This document shows, one piece after another, positions 48,899 through 61,200 of a stretch of 64,000 nt of DNA. The stretch lies in contig NC_065875.1 in the NCBI RefSeq assembly GCF_933775445.1, forward strand, positions 24,117,555 to 24,181,554. Reading direction: 5' to 3'. Position 1 is the first letter of the stretch. Each line of letters begins with the position of its first letter. The DNA comes from Argentina anserina. Taxonomy: Eukaryota > Streptophyta > Magnoliopsida > Rosales > Rosaceae. Position numbers and translations under genes: made by a program. The notes beneath the pieces were generated by a model, which searched no databases, was not told the origin of the DNA, and saw nothing but the letters and a program-made list of their open reading frames with translations.

Positions 48899-50700
48899 AT
48901 GAAAGGTGGCGGCGGCGGTGGTGCTGGTGGTGGCGGCAAACCAAAAGAAGAAAAACAAGAACAAGAACAAGACGGCATGTCCGTACACTCTCCCTGCAAG
49001 GCTCCTCCTTCCTCTGCTTCTTCTCTCCCCAAGGTCCCCTCTTCTCTCTCTCTCTCTCTCTATATACATATACATGCGTTTGTATTTAATTGTGCTCAAT
49101 TTTAATGGTCTATAGGAGCAATCACAGGTTGAATTGGAGCTGAGGTTGCTGGAGGCTCTTGAAATTTACCCTCCAGTCAAATTGCAAGGTAGATTTTTTT
49201 TCTCAGCTTATTATCCACAATTTTGAATTTTTAGTATATTATGTGTTAGTATTGCATGGAAAAGTAATATAATTTTGGGGGTTAAGCAATATCTGGGTGT
49301 AATTACAGTGCTGAATCTTGGTTTTGAGAAATTTTCACCCTGAAAATGATCAATTTAGTGGATAGATCATTTTTGGTACTGATTTTGTAGTGGGATTGAT
49401 CATATTTTCTCTTGGTGGGAACACACAACATATTAGGAGTATAGTTATCACTTTTACTGAACTGAATTTGGAATGTCAAGTTTAAGTCGAGAGAATAATC
49501 ATTGCACTTATTCAAATCATCTCTCGTATTTGGGGAAACTGTGGAGGAGTTAATGTAAAATGAGTAATTGATAAGAGAATCAAAGACGGAATCGATTTCC
49601 ATTTTTGGTCATTGGATTCGCATATATAAGCAATTAATAGCTTAATAACCTGCAGGCATACATCGTCACTTTGTGCTTTACGGGCTAATGGAGTTCTTGA
49701 GGAGGAGGTTTGTTCTGCTTCCTATATTTTCTTACAATTTTCAAATGAACTTATGATTTCTGATTCAGATTTTCATGTGTTATTTTCAGCTTTGATCGGA
49801 ACTTCTCTTCAGATGAGGTTCTGCAATTGCTGGATCGGTTCTATAACTTGGAAATGCTGGTATGCAACTTATTATGTAACTAATTTGATTTGTGCAGTTT
49901 TTCTTCATACTTCTATTTTCACTGTACTCCTTGTCTATTATTTTGTTCTCCTTTTAATTTCAAATCTCCATATCAACCATGTGCTTGTAGAGTTGTAGAC
50001 TCAATAGGAGGTACATTCAGTGAGGGATTACTGTATACACCTAGAGTTCAGACTATATGTGTACCTGTCAATTTCACTCTATGTAATAGTGAATAGGTGA
50101 ATACCAGGCTCTTGGGAATGTTGGATCGGAAAGGGTCATCTAACGCTGACTTCAGCTAGGTTCTTCTATCAATTACTGGCCTTTGCTTAACTCGGTCTAG
50201 AAACCAGACGCTTGGTGCAGATCAGCATGAGAACTCATTTTCTCACATTCCTCGTTCTCTCTTTCTTTCTATCATTCGATCTATTGACTGTTAAAATCAG
50301 TATTTTCTTTATCTGAGGTCGCTCTCTTGATATTTATGCTTGGATTAACTACCTTCGAGAGTTTTCCATACCTAACTAGGGATGAGCGTATTTGTCTCTA
50401 AATAGCTGGGTCCTGGGAATGTTGGAGCGTGTGAATGTAACAAAACCTAAATTTGTTTCTATAAATCATTCAAATAGTTACTAAATTATTTCTCTATATG
50501 TTACTTGTTTCATTTTAAGACATTTCCTTTTAAACAACTGTACGGTTTTAAAAAACCAACAAACATTTCCTTTGAGATCTGTATGTTATAACACTTTTCC
50601 TCACTTATTTCAGAAACCAGACGATGAGGAGCTGGACATCTTGAACCATGAGGAAGACTTTTGCTTGCCTCAAAGTTTTTTTGTTAAAGAGGAACCTTAG
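48899..50700 (+). CDS. EAF7/CT20-like chromatin protein, 5 exons, 138 aa
   Basis: Exons: 48899-49033, 49116-49188, 49656-49707, 49790-49859, 50614-50700; GT-AG, phases fit. The head is a glycine run (MKGGGGGGAGGGG) followed by a Lys/Glu/Gln patch. The core reads ELELRLLEALEIYPPVKLQG, IHRHFVLYGLMEFLRRSFDR and FSSDEVLQLLDRFYNLEMLK, matching the short helical CT20/EAF7 domain, and an acidic tail (DDEELDILNHEEDFCLP) ends the protein. EAF7 is a subunit of the NuA4 histone acetyltransferase complex in yeast; the plant homologue I recall is At1g26470. This is a small, easily missed gene: its longest exon codes only 45 residues, mostly glycine. Confidence 0.88.
49036..49065. repeat. (CT)n microsatellite at the start of EAF7 intron 1
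   Basis: CTCTTCTCTCTCTCTCTCTC-type run immediately after the exon 1 donor. Pyrimidine-rich and likely length-variable. Confidence 0.75.
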
Positions 50701-52056
50701 CTCCTTTTATATGTATAGATTGCTTATTTTGTTTAAACTTGGGAAATCTCTGTGTTCAAGATGGTAGTTTTCGATGCTTTTGTACTAGCTAGAATGCTAG
50801 ATGGTCATGTTGGTTATTGCCATATAGTCTTCATGACTTCCTGTTATTAATTGATTTTATGGAGAAGTGAATTTGTTTTTGGTCATTTATGAGATATATA
50901 TCAGCACAGATATTTGTTGAAGGTTATATGCATAGTGCCTGTTTCTACCATTTCAAAATAATAAGTTTATAACTCTTTGGGTTTAGACTTTAGAGTACTA
51001 ACATCATGGAGATGCTCATTTATTGTTAGGTAACATGTATAACCAAGATGAACAGAGTTCAAATCCCTCTTTGCACGCATAGGTTCTGTTTGGATCACTG
51101 AATTCTGTATACATCCTTAGGTGATTTCCCTCGTAAAAACCTTGAACTTGAATCCCGCTGACAGAATTCCTCCAGGACAAGTATTACATAGAAGGATGTA
51201 CCAGTGATGGATTATGAAGATCTGATCTTGTTCCTAATAAACTGGATTTCGAATAACATTATTTGTGCATCCATGGAACCATACATTGGATTCAATTTTA
51301 TTGATTATAAGAAGCGACCAGTTCTCTTGGCTTTTGACATTGCAGAAGGGATTCAGAGTCATCACACTCGTCCCACTTCCTCAAGATGTTTAGGGTCGGA
51401 GGTATCGTGTTAATGTGTTACTGAAGTGAACGGTAATGGATTTCTGGATTTTGGGAAATTACCCAAGTTTGGTCCAAGGAAAAGATTGTGTTTCCTGATC
51501 CAATGTGGATTATGGGTTTATGGGATACAGGGGAGAGCTCTTGCTCACTCCGAGCAGCGGTGATGGCTTAGCGGATCTTTACAATATGAAACTCAAATCA
51601 TAAAAGAAAACTGATATCGGTTTACCAGAGCGTGTTATATGCTTGGAGGTTACGAGGAAACCATATCCCCCTTGAACTAAGATCGAAGCTGTACGCATGC
51701 ATGCGTGATTTCTTATGGCCAGTATAGCTAGCTCTTCAAGTCAACTTGTAAGAGTAAAGAAATGTATGCTTGTTTGTGAAGAAATCCATAGTAGCATCCA
51801 TTAGTTAACATAAGGTTACATAAAAGAGAGCATATAGCAAAAGCAAGGAAACCAAACAAGTGATAATGTATCAGAAAACAAGTACAAACTGCTGATAATA
51901 TCTCCTTCGGAACCTAAAAAGGCTGAATATCATAAAATGAAATCAACGTCCTCCAGGCAATCCCCTCTTGAAAACTGAGTGATAATTAGCTTGAAGGAAG
52001 GTTGCCTCTTGCGAAAGCAGACTTTCCCACGTCCTGGGCTATGTATTTCAGGTACA
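50701..52056. other. Convergent 3' flanks of EAF7-like and 14-3-3 genes
   Basis: No gene that I can support. The piece 51430-51600 translates in part to FWILGNYPS and GYRGELLLTPSSG, faintly like the associated domain of kelch/FBA F-box proteins, with stops between; too weak to call. Confidence 0.4.
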
Positions 52057-53878
52057 TCAAGTCTGCATGAAAATACATATACATTGGTTTAAGCAAAGTC
52101 AATTTCAAATTAAGGTTGATGATATTGAGTATGAGCAAAACCCTTACGAGCAAAAGGTTAAGCACATACCGCAGCAGAATTGGGTTCGGTAGGTTTGGTT
52201 TCTTCGGTTTTGAAATTGTCATCACCTGTACAAAAGCATTTACAAGTCACAACTCTCTTCTATCTGGATTCTGATTTATGTTCATGCATGACTAAGATCG
52301 ACAAGAACTGATCAACATAATGAAAGAGTAGTGCAGCTTGCGCGATAGTTTAAAATGGACGAGAAAGGGGAAAGGGCTAATCTTTGTTTCTAGTTACCAA
52401 ATACCAACTACCCTAGACTATACCTCCATCTTCAGGCAAATCAGAGGTCCATAGAGTGAGGTTGTCTCTCAACAATTGCATGATAAGGGTGCTGTCCTTG
52501 TATGACTCCTCACTCAAGGTGTCCAACTCTGCAATCGCCTCATCAAAAGCTTGTTTAGCCAAATGACAAGCCCTAAAGGAAATAATTAACGAACATCATA
52601 TCAGTAACTAACTATTCAATCAGAAGAGGAACAATCATGCCAACTGATGTAGAGTAATAATACCTCTCAGGAGAATTCATAATCTCATAGTAGAAGACAG
52701 AGAAGTTAAGAGCTAGTCCAAGACGAATTGGGTGGGTTGACGGGAGATCTGTGTTTGCAGTGGCTGAAGCAGCCTGACATATATAGGAGATCAAGGACAT
52801 CAAACTAATTGAAACATGTGTTAGTTTTGATGAAGCATTTGTATGAGATTGGTTGAGTTAACATGCCTCGTATCCCTTGAGTGACTGTTCAGCTGCCTCT
52901 TTTCTGTCCTGGTCAGTCTTGAACTCAGCAAGGTATCGGTAATAGTCACCTTTCCTGAAAGATGAATGCCATAGGCCCATAACACATGAGTCCCAAACAA
53001 CACTACTAATCCCACATAAGCTCAAAAGGTCAAGTAGTGTTTAGCAGATTATATGCATATTATATATTTGCGATTCTTCTGTTTGATTGAGATGCTTAGA
53101 ATCAGTAACTCACATCTTGTAGTAGAAAACAGTGGCCTCTCCTGAGCTGGAAGAGGGAATGAGGTGCTTGTCAATGATAGTGAGAATGTCGCTACAAATC
53201 TTGGAGAGTTCCTCCTCCACCTTCTGGCGGTAACTCTTGATCAATTTGACATTGTGCTCATTCCCCTTAGACTCTTCCTTTTGCTCAATGGAAGACATGA
53301 TCCGCCAAGAGGCCCTTCGAGCACCTATCACATTTTTGTATCCCACAGACAGAAGATTCCTCTCTTCCACTGTCAGCTCGAGATCAAGCTTCGCAACAGT
53401 CTTCATACACTCAACCATTTCTGCACCATTAATCAAATACAAACAATATTCAATGACTCGTTTCGGTCAATCTTCAGCATAGTTCTCCTTATATCAAAAA
53501 TGGGGTGATCAAAGTTCTCAGGAAAACGAGACTAACTTGTCATCAAGTATATGGATTAAGTCCACCAGCTTGGTGACTTGGTTTTGGATATATCAGTTTA
53601 GACTACGAACCAATATCCACACACAAGCTTATTCAAACCCTAATTAACCCTAGGTCGTCTCTAATACAGTAATACTATATTATCAGATATAATGATGAAG
53701 CTCTCAACAACATGAACGAAGAAATGTATGGCAGTTTTGACAAACGGAAGCAGAAATCAGAAGATGAATGATACTAGATCCGAGTGTACGTGAATGACTC
53801 ACCTTCGTAGCGCTCGGCCTGCTCAGCGAGCTTGGCCATGTAGACCTGGGTCTCTCTCTCCTTCTCAGGCGACGACAT
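52057..53878 (-). CDS. 14-3-3 protein, epsilon group, 7 exons, about 263 aa
   Basis: Exons: 53803-53878, 53114-53420, 52867-52954, 52664-52773, 52424-52572, 52170-52225 and a tiny last exon 52057-52062. It opens [20 protein letters not shown]. The 14-3-3 signatures [20 protein letters not shown] and [20 protein letters not shown] are both present, and the phosphopeptide-binding Lys, two Arg and Tyr residues lie in conserved context. The many introns and the sequence place it in the plant epsilon group (GRF9-13 style). 14-3-3 dimers bind phosphorylated clients in the cytosol and nucleus and control, among others, H+-ATPase, nitrate reductase and hormone factors. Intron 3 has a GC donor (GAG|GCATGT at 52867). 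The C-terminal few residues are uncertain: reading through instead of splicing at 52170 would also end within four codons. Confidence 0.95.
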
Positions 53879-54609
53879 CGTTTCAGAGGAGAGATGCCGA
53901 GATGGTGATCAGAGAAGGAATGAGTGTGGCTGTTGGGATTAAATTGGGAGGAGGAAGACGATGAATGTGTAGAACTGAAATAGAGGAGGAGTTTGATGAG
54001 GAAAAAGGGAGGTTGGCCCTAAATAAGAAAACGACCCGGTGTTAAAGTTCGAGCAAGTCGCGGGGTGACCATGACCGGATCTGGACCGTCCCTTCCGATA
54101 TGTTTGAAAGAGGAAGCGCGCAATTTGTGACTTTGTGTGATAGGAGAGCCCTCTGAATTCTTGCCCTTTGTTTCCAATACCTCAATCCTTTACAATTTTC
54201 CAAAACTTTTTGATAGGTGAAATCACGTAAATGCAATAAAATTATTAAAATCAAGCGAATTTAATTTTTTCAATTTCATACCATGTAATTAATCATCAAA
54301 TAATAAAGAAATATAAATCTAAAGTCTCTTTAAACTAAGTAGTTTTAAGAGACACATGTCGTCTTATATTAATTCTCGTCCCACGATAGACATTCTCTTA
54401 TAAAGAAAGCGAGTTATTTTCCAGTCAAAATATTTCATCTGCAGTGAATGCACAACTCTGAATAGAGTCTGGCTTTAAGATTAGATCATGTCATGCATTT
54501 CATGATTGGGTAAGAATTGTTACATATGTAACAATGAGTTACTTGTGTGACAAGGGACAAGAGGCCCATATGAATTTCTCTCTTCACAACTCGGAAGCAA
54601 ACTTGAGAA
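53879..54609. promoter_or_regulatory. Divergent intergenic region, 14-3-3 / PPR
   Basis: About 730 bp between divergent starts. GAGGAGGAAG-type purine runs lie just upstream of the 14-3-3 start. AT-rich middle. No coding signal. Confidence 0.4.
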
Positions 54610-56131
54610 ATGAGCAAAAGACTAAAAGAAATGATAGCGAGACAAAGACCATGCCTCACAAAGCCCCTGCAAAACCTCCTCCGCTTCTTCACAACCAAGT
54701 CGACTCCGCAAACCCAACTCGCCAACCCGCCAACCCCAGTCGACTCGGCCCACCTCCTCCGTGTCTGCACCATCCTCTACCAGCAGCAGAACTCGCCCGA
54801 GTCACGCCTCCACTCCAACCTCAACTCACTCACCTTCAACCTCACCCACGAGTTCTTCCTCCAAGTCTGCAACAACTTCCCTCTCTCATGGCGCCCCGTC
54901 TATCTCTTCTACAACTACACCCAGAAAGCCAACCCCACCTTCGCCCACACCGCCGTGTCGCTCAACAAAATGCTCGACGTCGCCGGAAAGTCCCGGAACA
55001 TCAACCTGTTCTGGAACCTGGTTCACGAGATGGGACGGCGTCGTTTGGTCAATCAGAGAACCTTTATTATCGCCATCAATACTCTGGCCAAGACAAGAGA
55101 GCTGAAGAAGTGCGTGGTGTTTTTTCGCGTGATGAGTGAGTATGGGATCGAGTGTAATATGGAAATTTTGAACAAGACAGTCTCGAGTCTCTGTGGCCTG
55201 AAGCTTGCGGAGGAGGCTAAATATGTGGTGTTTAAGTTGAAGGAGATGATTGGGGCTGATGGGGTTACTTTTAGGTGTTTGATTGAAGGGTTTTGTGATG
55301 TGGGGGATTTGGTTGAGGCTTCCAAGATGTGGAATGTGATGGTGGATGAGGGTTTCGATCCTTGTGTTGGTGTTGTTGAGAAGATGATGGAGGCTCTTTT
55401 TAAGGTGAATCGGGATGCCGAGGCGATGAAGCTTTTTCAGATGATGAGGGTGAATAGGATGGAGGCTTTGGGGCTTTCGAGTTATAGGCTTGTGATAGGG
55501 TGGATGTGTAAGAAGGGGAAGGTTGAGAGTGCACGCGTGGTGTTTGATGAAATGCGCGAGAGAGGGATCGAGGCGGATAACTTGACGTTAGGGGCACTGG
55601 TTTATGGTCTGATGGCGAGGAGGAGTGTGAATGAGGCTTATGGGATTGTGGAAGGGATTGAGAAGCCGGACATCAGTGTGTACCATGGCTTGATGAAGGG
55701 GCTGTTGAGGTTGAAAAGGCCGGGGGAAGCGACGCAAGTGTTTAGGGAGATGATCAAGAGGGGGTGTGAGCCTAACATGCACACATATGTGATGCTATTG
55801 CAGGGGCATATGGGTAAGAGAGGTAGGAAGGGGAAGGATCGACACCATTTTTGTTGGGGGTTTGGTTAAGGCTGGGAAGTCATTGGAAGCCACCAAGTAT
55901 GTGGAGAGAGTGACTAAAAGAGGACTCGAAGTTCCTAGATTCAATTATAACCAGTTTTTGCATTACCACTCGAATGAGGAAGGAGTGGCGATGTTCGAGG
56001 AGGTGGGGAAGAAATTAAGGGAGGCCGGGATGGTTGATTTGGCAGATATTTTCCAGAGATATGGGGAGAAAATGGCGACGAGAGATAAAAGAAGAGATAG
56101 AGCTGTCGAGCCATTAGTAGAGCTTTCATAG
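54610..56131 (+). CDS. PPR protein, At1g26500-like, intronless, with a frameshift
   Basis: The frame runs from 54610 to a stop at 55869 (419 codons). The family's sequence continues in another frame from about 55842 (DTIFVGGLVKAGKSLEATKY) to the stop at 56129. Joined length would be about 505 residues, as in the homologue I recall (At1g26500). At the junction, GGGAAGGATCGACACC appears where GGGAAGGACACC would keep the frame, i.e. four extra bases near 55838-55842. Repeat junctions such as GADGVTFRCLIEGFCDVGDL, GLSSYRLVIGWMCKKGKV and CEPNMHTYVMLLQGHMGKRG mark a P-class PPR protein. Its N-terminus is basic and organelle-like. Truncation would remove only the last 90 or so residues, so partial function is possible; a sequencing error is an equal explanation. 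Confidence 0.88.
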
Positions 56132-56581
56132 CCTCATGTATTAGGCTGTGATATGTTTGATTTAATTTAGGGATCATTCTGAATGACATATATACTCTGG
56201 TGCATTATGTACCATTTCTCTTAATGAGCCTCAACTTGACCGAACTGTTTATTTATGAAAGTAATTCCAAAGATTATAACAAAAAGACTTCATTGTTTGC
56301 TATCTTATCTATTAGCTCACTTACAATAACACGGTGATCTGCATATAATTTCATATAACTTGGTACATTTTTGAAAAAAGAGTAGTGTAAGATATGAAAA
56401 TCTAGTTGCAGAAGGAAAGCGCCGCAACAGTAGGCTTGTAAATGAACTAGCAGCTAGCGGAGGCCCTTAAACGGAGGCATAATCCAGATCCCCCTTGGGA
56501 TTTGACTGCACGAAGAACGATTTGGGTAGTAAGCTACAAGCCAAATTCTCTGAATTATAGTCACAGATTGCTACAAGCCTC

Positions 56582-56968
56582 CAACCATCTAATTTTGCAG
56601 AGAACTACCAGGATTGGCAGATAGGATGACCTTTGAGATGTCCTTATCCAAATGAGGGAGAGAAATAGCTTCCATTTGTGCGAAAGGGGATGGAAGCTGG
56701 ACATTTTTTATGTAGAGCATTCGTCCTTCAGAAACACTGAATGGTGCTGTAGAGGATTCGGCAGAAATCATGAGCATAGGAGGTACCCTGCACCAGCGCT
56801 GCGACGCAAGATTGTATACTTTCTCTTGCAAACAAAGGCACAACGAACATGATCAATGGGTTCCAACAACTTGTCCAGAACCAGAAAGAGAAGATCAGAC
56901 CATGCTGATGAGTAGCTACTGAAGGTAGCTGGAGCGTGTCGTTCAAATTTTTTCTTTGGTTTGAACAT
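56582..56968 (-). pseudogene. F-box/DUF295 pseudogene
   Basis: From 56968: a basic head, then SSAWSDLLFLVLDKLLEPID and HVRCAFVCK, an F-box closely resembling that at 1-367 (LLLDKLLESIDHVRFAAVC). Right after it the frame shifts. It resumes as ASQRWCRVPPMLMISAES, equivalent to AKQRWCQKRLLPMLVISSTE in the first copy. After VQLPSPFAQ about a hundred residues of the usual DUF295 part are missing. The sequence then jumps to DKDISKVILSANPGSS, a late DUF295 motif, and stops. A frameshift plus an internal deletion make it non-functional. Confidence 0.75.
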
Positions 56969-57009
56969 GTTTCCCCAGCGTTGCTTATAGATGAGGGACT
57001 AGAAAACAA

Positions 57010-58242
57010 GAAGTTGATGTTTTATGATAAATAAATAACTTAAAACACAATCCTATAAGAACAAGGAACAGGCTAAATCTGGGAGAGGTATTCCCAAAAG
57101 GAGAAGACAAAGGGCTCCAAAACTTCTAACTTTTACCTGACTGTCAATAATTAGGAAACTATGTAATGGGTGGTATTTGATGGAACTGTATACCCATCAG
57201 TAATCCAAAAGAGAGACAGAAATATCAGACGCTCTGAAGAACGTGGTAAGTCATTATTTTAATTAGGTGTGATTCTGATGCATCAAATGTGCCAAATACA
57301 TATATCTGACTCTGGAGTTGGAAAATGAATGATTGGTTAATTAGCTATGTTGTGGCTTATGCTTACATGAAAACATCAACTGATGCCGGTTTCTGGAAAT
57401 TCAAGTAAAGAATAAAGTCAATAGACAAGAATTCCAGAGAGAATAACAGTACTCTTATACTTCCCGGACATGCCGACATTCTTTACTCCAGAGTAGTGTG
57501 CTTTGTTCTTACAAAAACGTGAAGTTCATTAACAGATTGAACAAAAAAGAAAGAGAATAAAGGATGAGAGAAAATGTAACAAAAAATATATGGATGAATG
57601 AATTGCTACAAACGCCTTAACAAAATTGAGTTGCAGCTACTTCTGTGCCAAATCTTCTAATCTACAGCTTCCACATGCTCCTAGTCCAGTCACGACCGAT
57701 GAGCATCTTCAAGGTTCTTCGGATTTTGAGCATGTATATGTCTGTTGCCAAATTGATCATAATCTGATAAGGAACACAAAAGAGCATAGTTAAATTCTGA
57801 AAGACACCACCTTTGCTTTGACAGGATCTTAAACCCCTCTTTTCATGTCTGAAAAACTATTACCATCTGGTCCTTCGTCAAGTGAAAAGGGATGCGGTGG
57901 GAACTGGACCAAATTATGATTTTGAGTATCTAGATTAGCCAAGTATAGCAATCATTTATTTGACACTCACCACTAGTTAAATATAGCTTAACCAGACCCA
58001 TTCCTAACACTTGAAACTGGATGAAAGCTACCTTCCTAGTGTCTAGACCTCCCATATATTAGGACTGACAACATAATACTAAATCAGATCATTCGTCATT
58101 GCACTGCATTTCATTATCTAAAAATGAAAAGAAAAAAATTCCGAATGATGAAAAAATAAATTTCTGAATGAGGAGAAAAATTACCAGAGCTAAAAGAAAA
58201 ATGTACATTTCCGCAATGATGAGACCTCTTGATGTATAGCAA
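57010..58242. other. Spacer and probable 3' UTR of the methyltransferase
   Basis: No reading frame supported. The right part follows the stop of the minus-strand methyltransferase. The short conserved-looking piece at 57650-57760 may be a spliced 3' UTR exon, but nothing proves it. Confidence 0.4.
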
Positions 58243-61200
58243 TCATTTTTTCACAAATGGTTTTTGGCATACAAGTAGTCTCAGGTCACTGCCATTCTGA
58301 GGGTCAATCACCCTTGCTTCCCAACGTACTTGGGTAGCAAACATGCGTGCCATCTCTATAGCTCCCACGTTATCACAGAGAACAACCCAGCCCTGCATCC
58401 GGTCATAAAACATGTCTCAAAATGGCCAATTTCATCACATAATGTAAGAAAGTTACAAACTCTTAAATGATAATATATGATGAATCTATTTGTTGAGGCC
58501 TAGAGGGACATTACATGCCAAGATGGCATACAATAATGAGGAAGAAACATAGGGAATTGCTACAGTATCCAACTTATAACTTAATTTCATCAAAATATTG
58601 ATCTTAGGATCCAAAAATGGAAATGGAGAGAACCGACCTCTCCATCTACGATGTAATGTTGCAGAGGTAAAAGGAAGAAGCATACCTCAGGGCGTAGGAT
58701 CCGGTCCATCTCCAAGAATAAGTCCATCATGCTGCACCGCTCCGAAGACAGGTGTGAGAGCAGCCCATTTGCATGTAGCAAATCATATGTTCGAGGATAT
58801 GTAGGGAACGGTTCACACCTGGGGCAATAGATAGATCACTAGCTCAAGAAACTTGGAGTAAACAAATACTGGAATCCTAAATGGAACAAAGTGGATATCT
58901 GTAAAAAAAAAAAGGTTTCTTTTTTCTTTTCTTTTTTTGTAAAGATGGTTTTTTTTCATTTACATTAAAGTTTGTCACCTCAGTTCCAAGTGTTATTTTT
59001 GTTTGAATGCGGATTTTCAAACAGTAAGGATAAACACACAAACGACTAGATCAATTTAGCCTCAAAGAAGCTACAAATATTAAATCGGCCGGCTGTCCAA
59101 AAGACCCGACACAAATAACTTACCAGTCATGCAAAACACCAGCAAAACCTTGATCTAGTATGAGAGGAAGTGTATTAGGAGCATTTACAGGCACAACATT
59201 CATCACCCAGACTGATTTCCTTTCCTCTAGAAAAGCAGCATTTAAACCCCCATAATGAGCATTCATGTCAAGCACATTGCGTATCATGTTGAAGGGAGGT
59301 AAAGGGTCTTCATCACCTGGTCTCTTTGGGTGATCAGAGAAAATCAAGGGGGTAAGCAAAGACCAATAGTTTTTCAATGCTGATCTCCAAACCTGTAAGT
59401 CTTCAAAGAAATCATCTGGCTGAACTCCTGCAAAGAAAAAGGGTATCAATATGCTGAGATATAACAATGAAGTGGGACAGAGTTGTATGGTCTTAGCTGA
59501 TCCAACAAACATAATGATACTAAGACATTCAGAAACAACCCCTTCCAGTGAAGAGAGACAGAGAAGTGAAGAGACATAAATGTACGATGCAACAATACTT
59601 TCCATGAACTTCAAGCTCAGATGAGTTCCACCGAGAAGTAGACCTATTTTGGATTGGAGTCCAGCGTTTGCTCATGGTGCCACTTATACACGATACTAGG
59701 GGCTTATAATATGACTGAACCTCGTGCTCGTCCTGACAAAGTGGAATAGCACCCTGCTTGCTAGAATAAAGAACAAGGAGAAAAGCATTAGCAAGATTGC
59801 ATTCCAACAAGAAGAAAATAATTAGGCAAGCTCTTCAACAACACAAATGATAGCCAACTTGAGACCAAACCTTTAAACAGTACTGAGATTTGGAATGTGA
59901 AAATACCAATTGTTCCCTCAAAATATTAGATGCAGTCAATATCCTTACCGAGATGAATAACAATTAGAATCCACAGTTTTCTGCCAGATAAAAGTTTCAT
60001 ATTTTTGAGCTAAAAGTGTCCAACAGATATTCTGGGTTAATTCTTCCATTGGTGAAGAGTCTGTAGCTATACCCTCCTTCATAGTCAATGAACTTCCATA
60101 TGGCTGGCTTGTGGGGGAGGTTAAGACAAAGTAACCTCCAGGCTTGAGCACCCGATCAACTTCTAGGAGAAACATCCCATCTGATGCATGAACTAAATTA
60201 GGTTACACATAGCGAATGATGGTATTAAAGAACCTCTAAGATATTAAAATGACATAGTCAGACTCGGAAAAAATACTCCATTTAAAAGGAAGCATCTACC
60301 TGCAAAAAAAACATAACTACTCCCTAAATTACCTTTTTTGTCCCAAAGAATACCACATTGAGCACAATGAACCATATCAAACGACAGTGATGGATATGGA
60401 AGTTGTCTTGTGATGAAATTGCCAATCATTGCTGGAAGACCTCTCTCAAGGGCCAACTGAACTTGACTGCCAGTTGCCTCATACGCCGCAATACAAATAG
60501 CCATTAACTTTAGGGATACTAAATGAGCGCCAAAGCTACCAAAACCACAACCAATATCTAGTACTGAGTGAACCTGCAGTTTAACATAAGAATAATTGAA
60601 ATGAATAAATGAAGCATCCAGTATCATATTATAAGCACCAGTAATGAAAATCAGTGATAGGCCAGGCTTTATATTAGTCACATATACATGACAACATAAG
60701 CTTATGCCTTTTTAGTTCCAACATACAACTTATTTAGACTTATGAAAACAATATTGGTATTAGTTCAATAAAATGCAGCATCTTTTAGAATTAAATGGTT
60801 ACATTAATTTGACTATATTCTTACACCAACTTGAGAAAATTCAGAGTCACTGCCCAAACCCAGCATCTCCGCAATTTGACGAGAATAATCCTTGACACCA
60901 TCAATAATCGACCCATCTTCAGAGTGGAAGGAAATTTGATTTTCTTCTAGTAGCATCAACCTGCATAGTTCATTGTGAAGTTAAAAAATGACTTTGCAGA
61001 GAAGTAGAAACCAAAAGGGAAAAATTAGCCAAAATGTGCATAGATGTTTTTGAATGTCTGTATTAAAGCTTTAACTGTGAAGCACCTTTTGGTCATGCTT
61101 CCGGATGACAGAAATTGATCTTTGGTTATCTTCACGTTTCCACTCCATATCACGTCCCTACCAGCTGGCCACCTCAAAGGTATCTTATAGTCCTTAGGGG

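Noticed and set aside
48761..49115. Several overlapping frames on both strands around the glycine-rich start of the EAF7-like gene
   Set aside because: They are low-complexity shadows of the GGC and CT repeats; only the plus frame from 48899 splices into the conserved EAF7 core.
51204..51600. Possible F-box-associated domain remnant
   Set aside because: Only two short phrases resemble the domain and stops interrupt; no F-box nearby.
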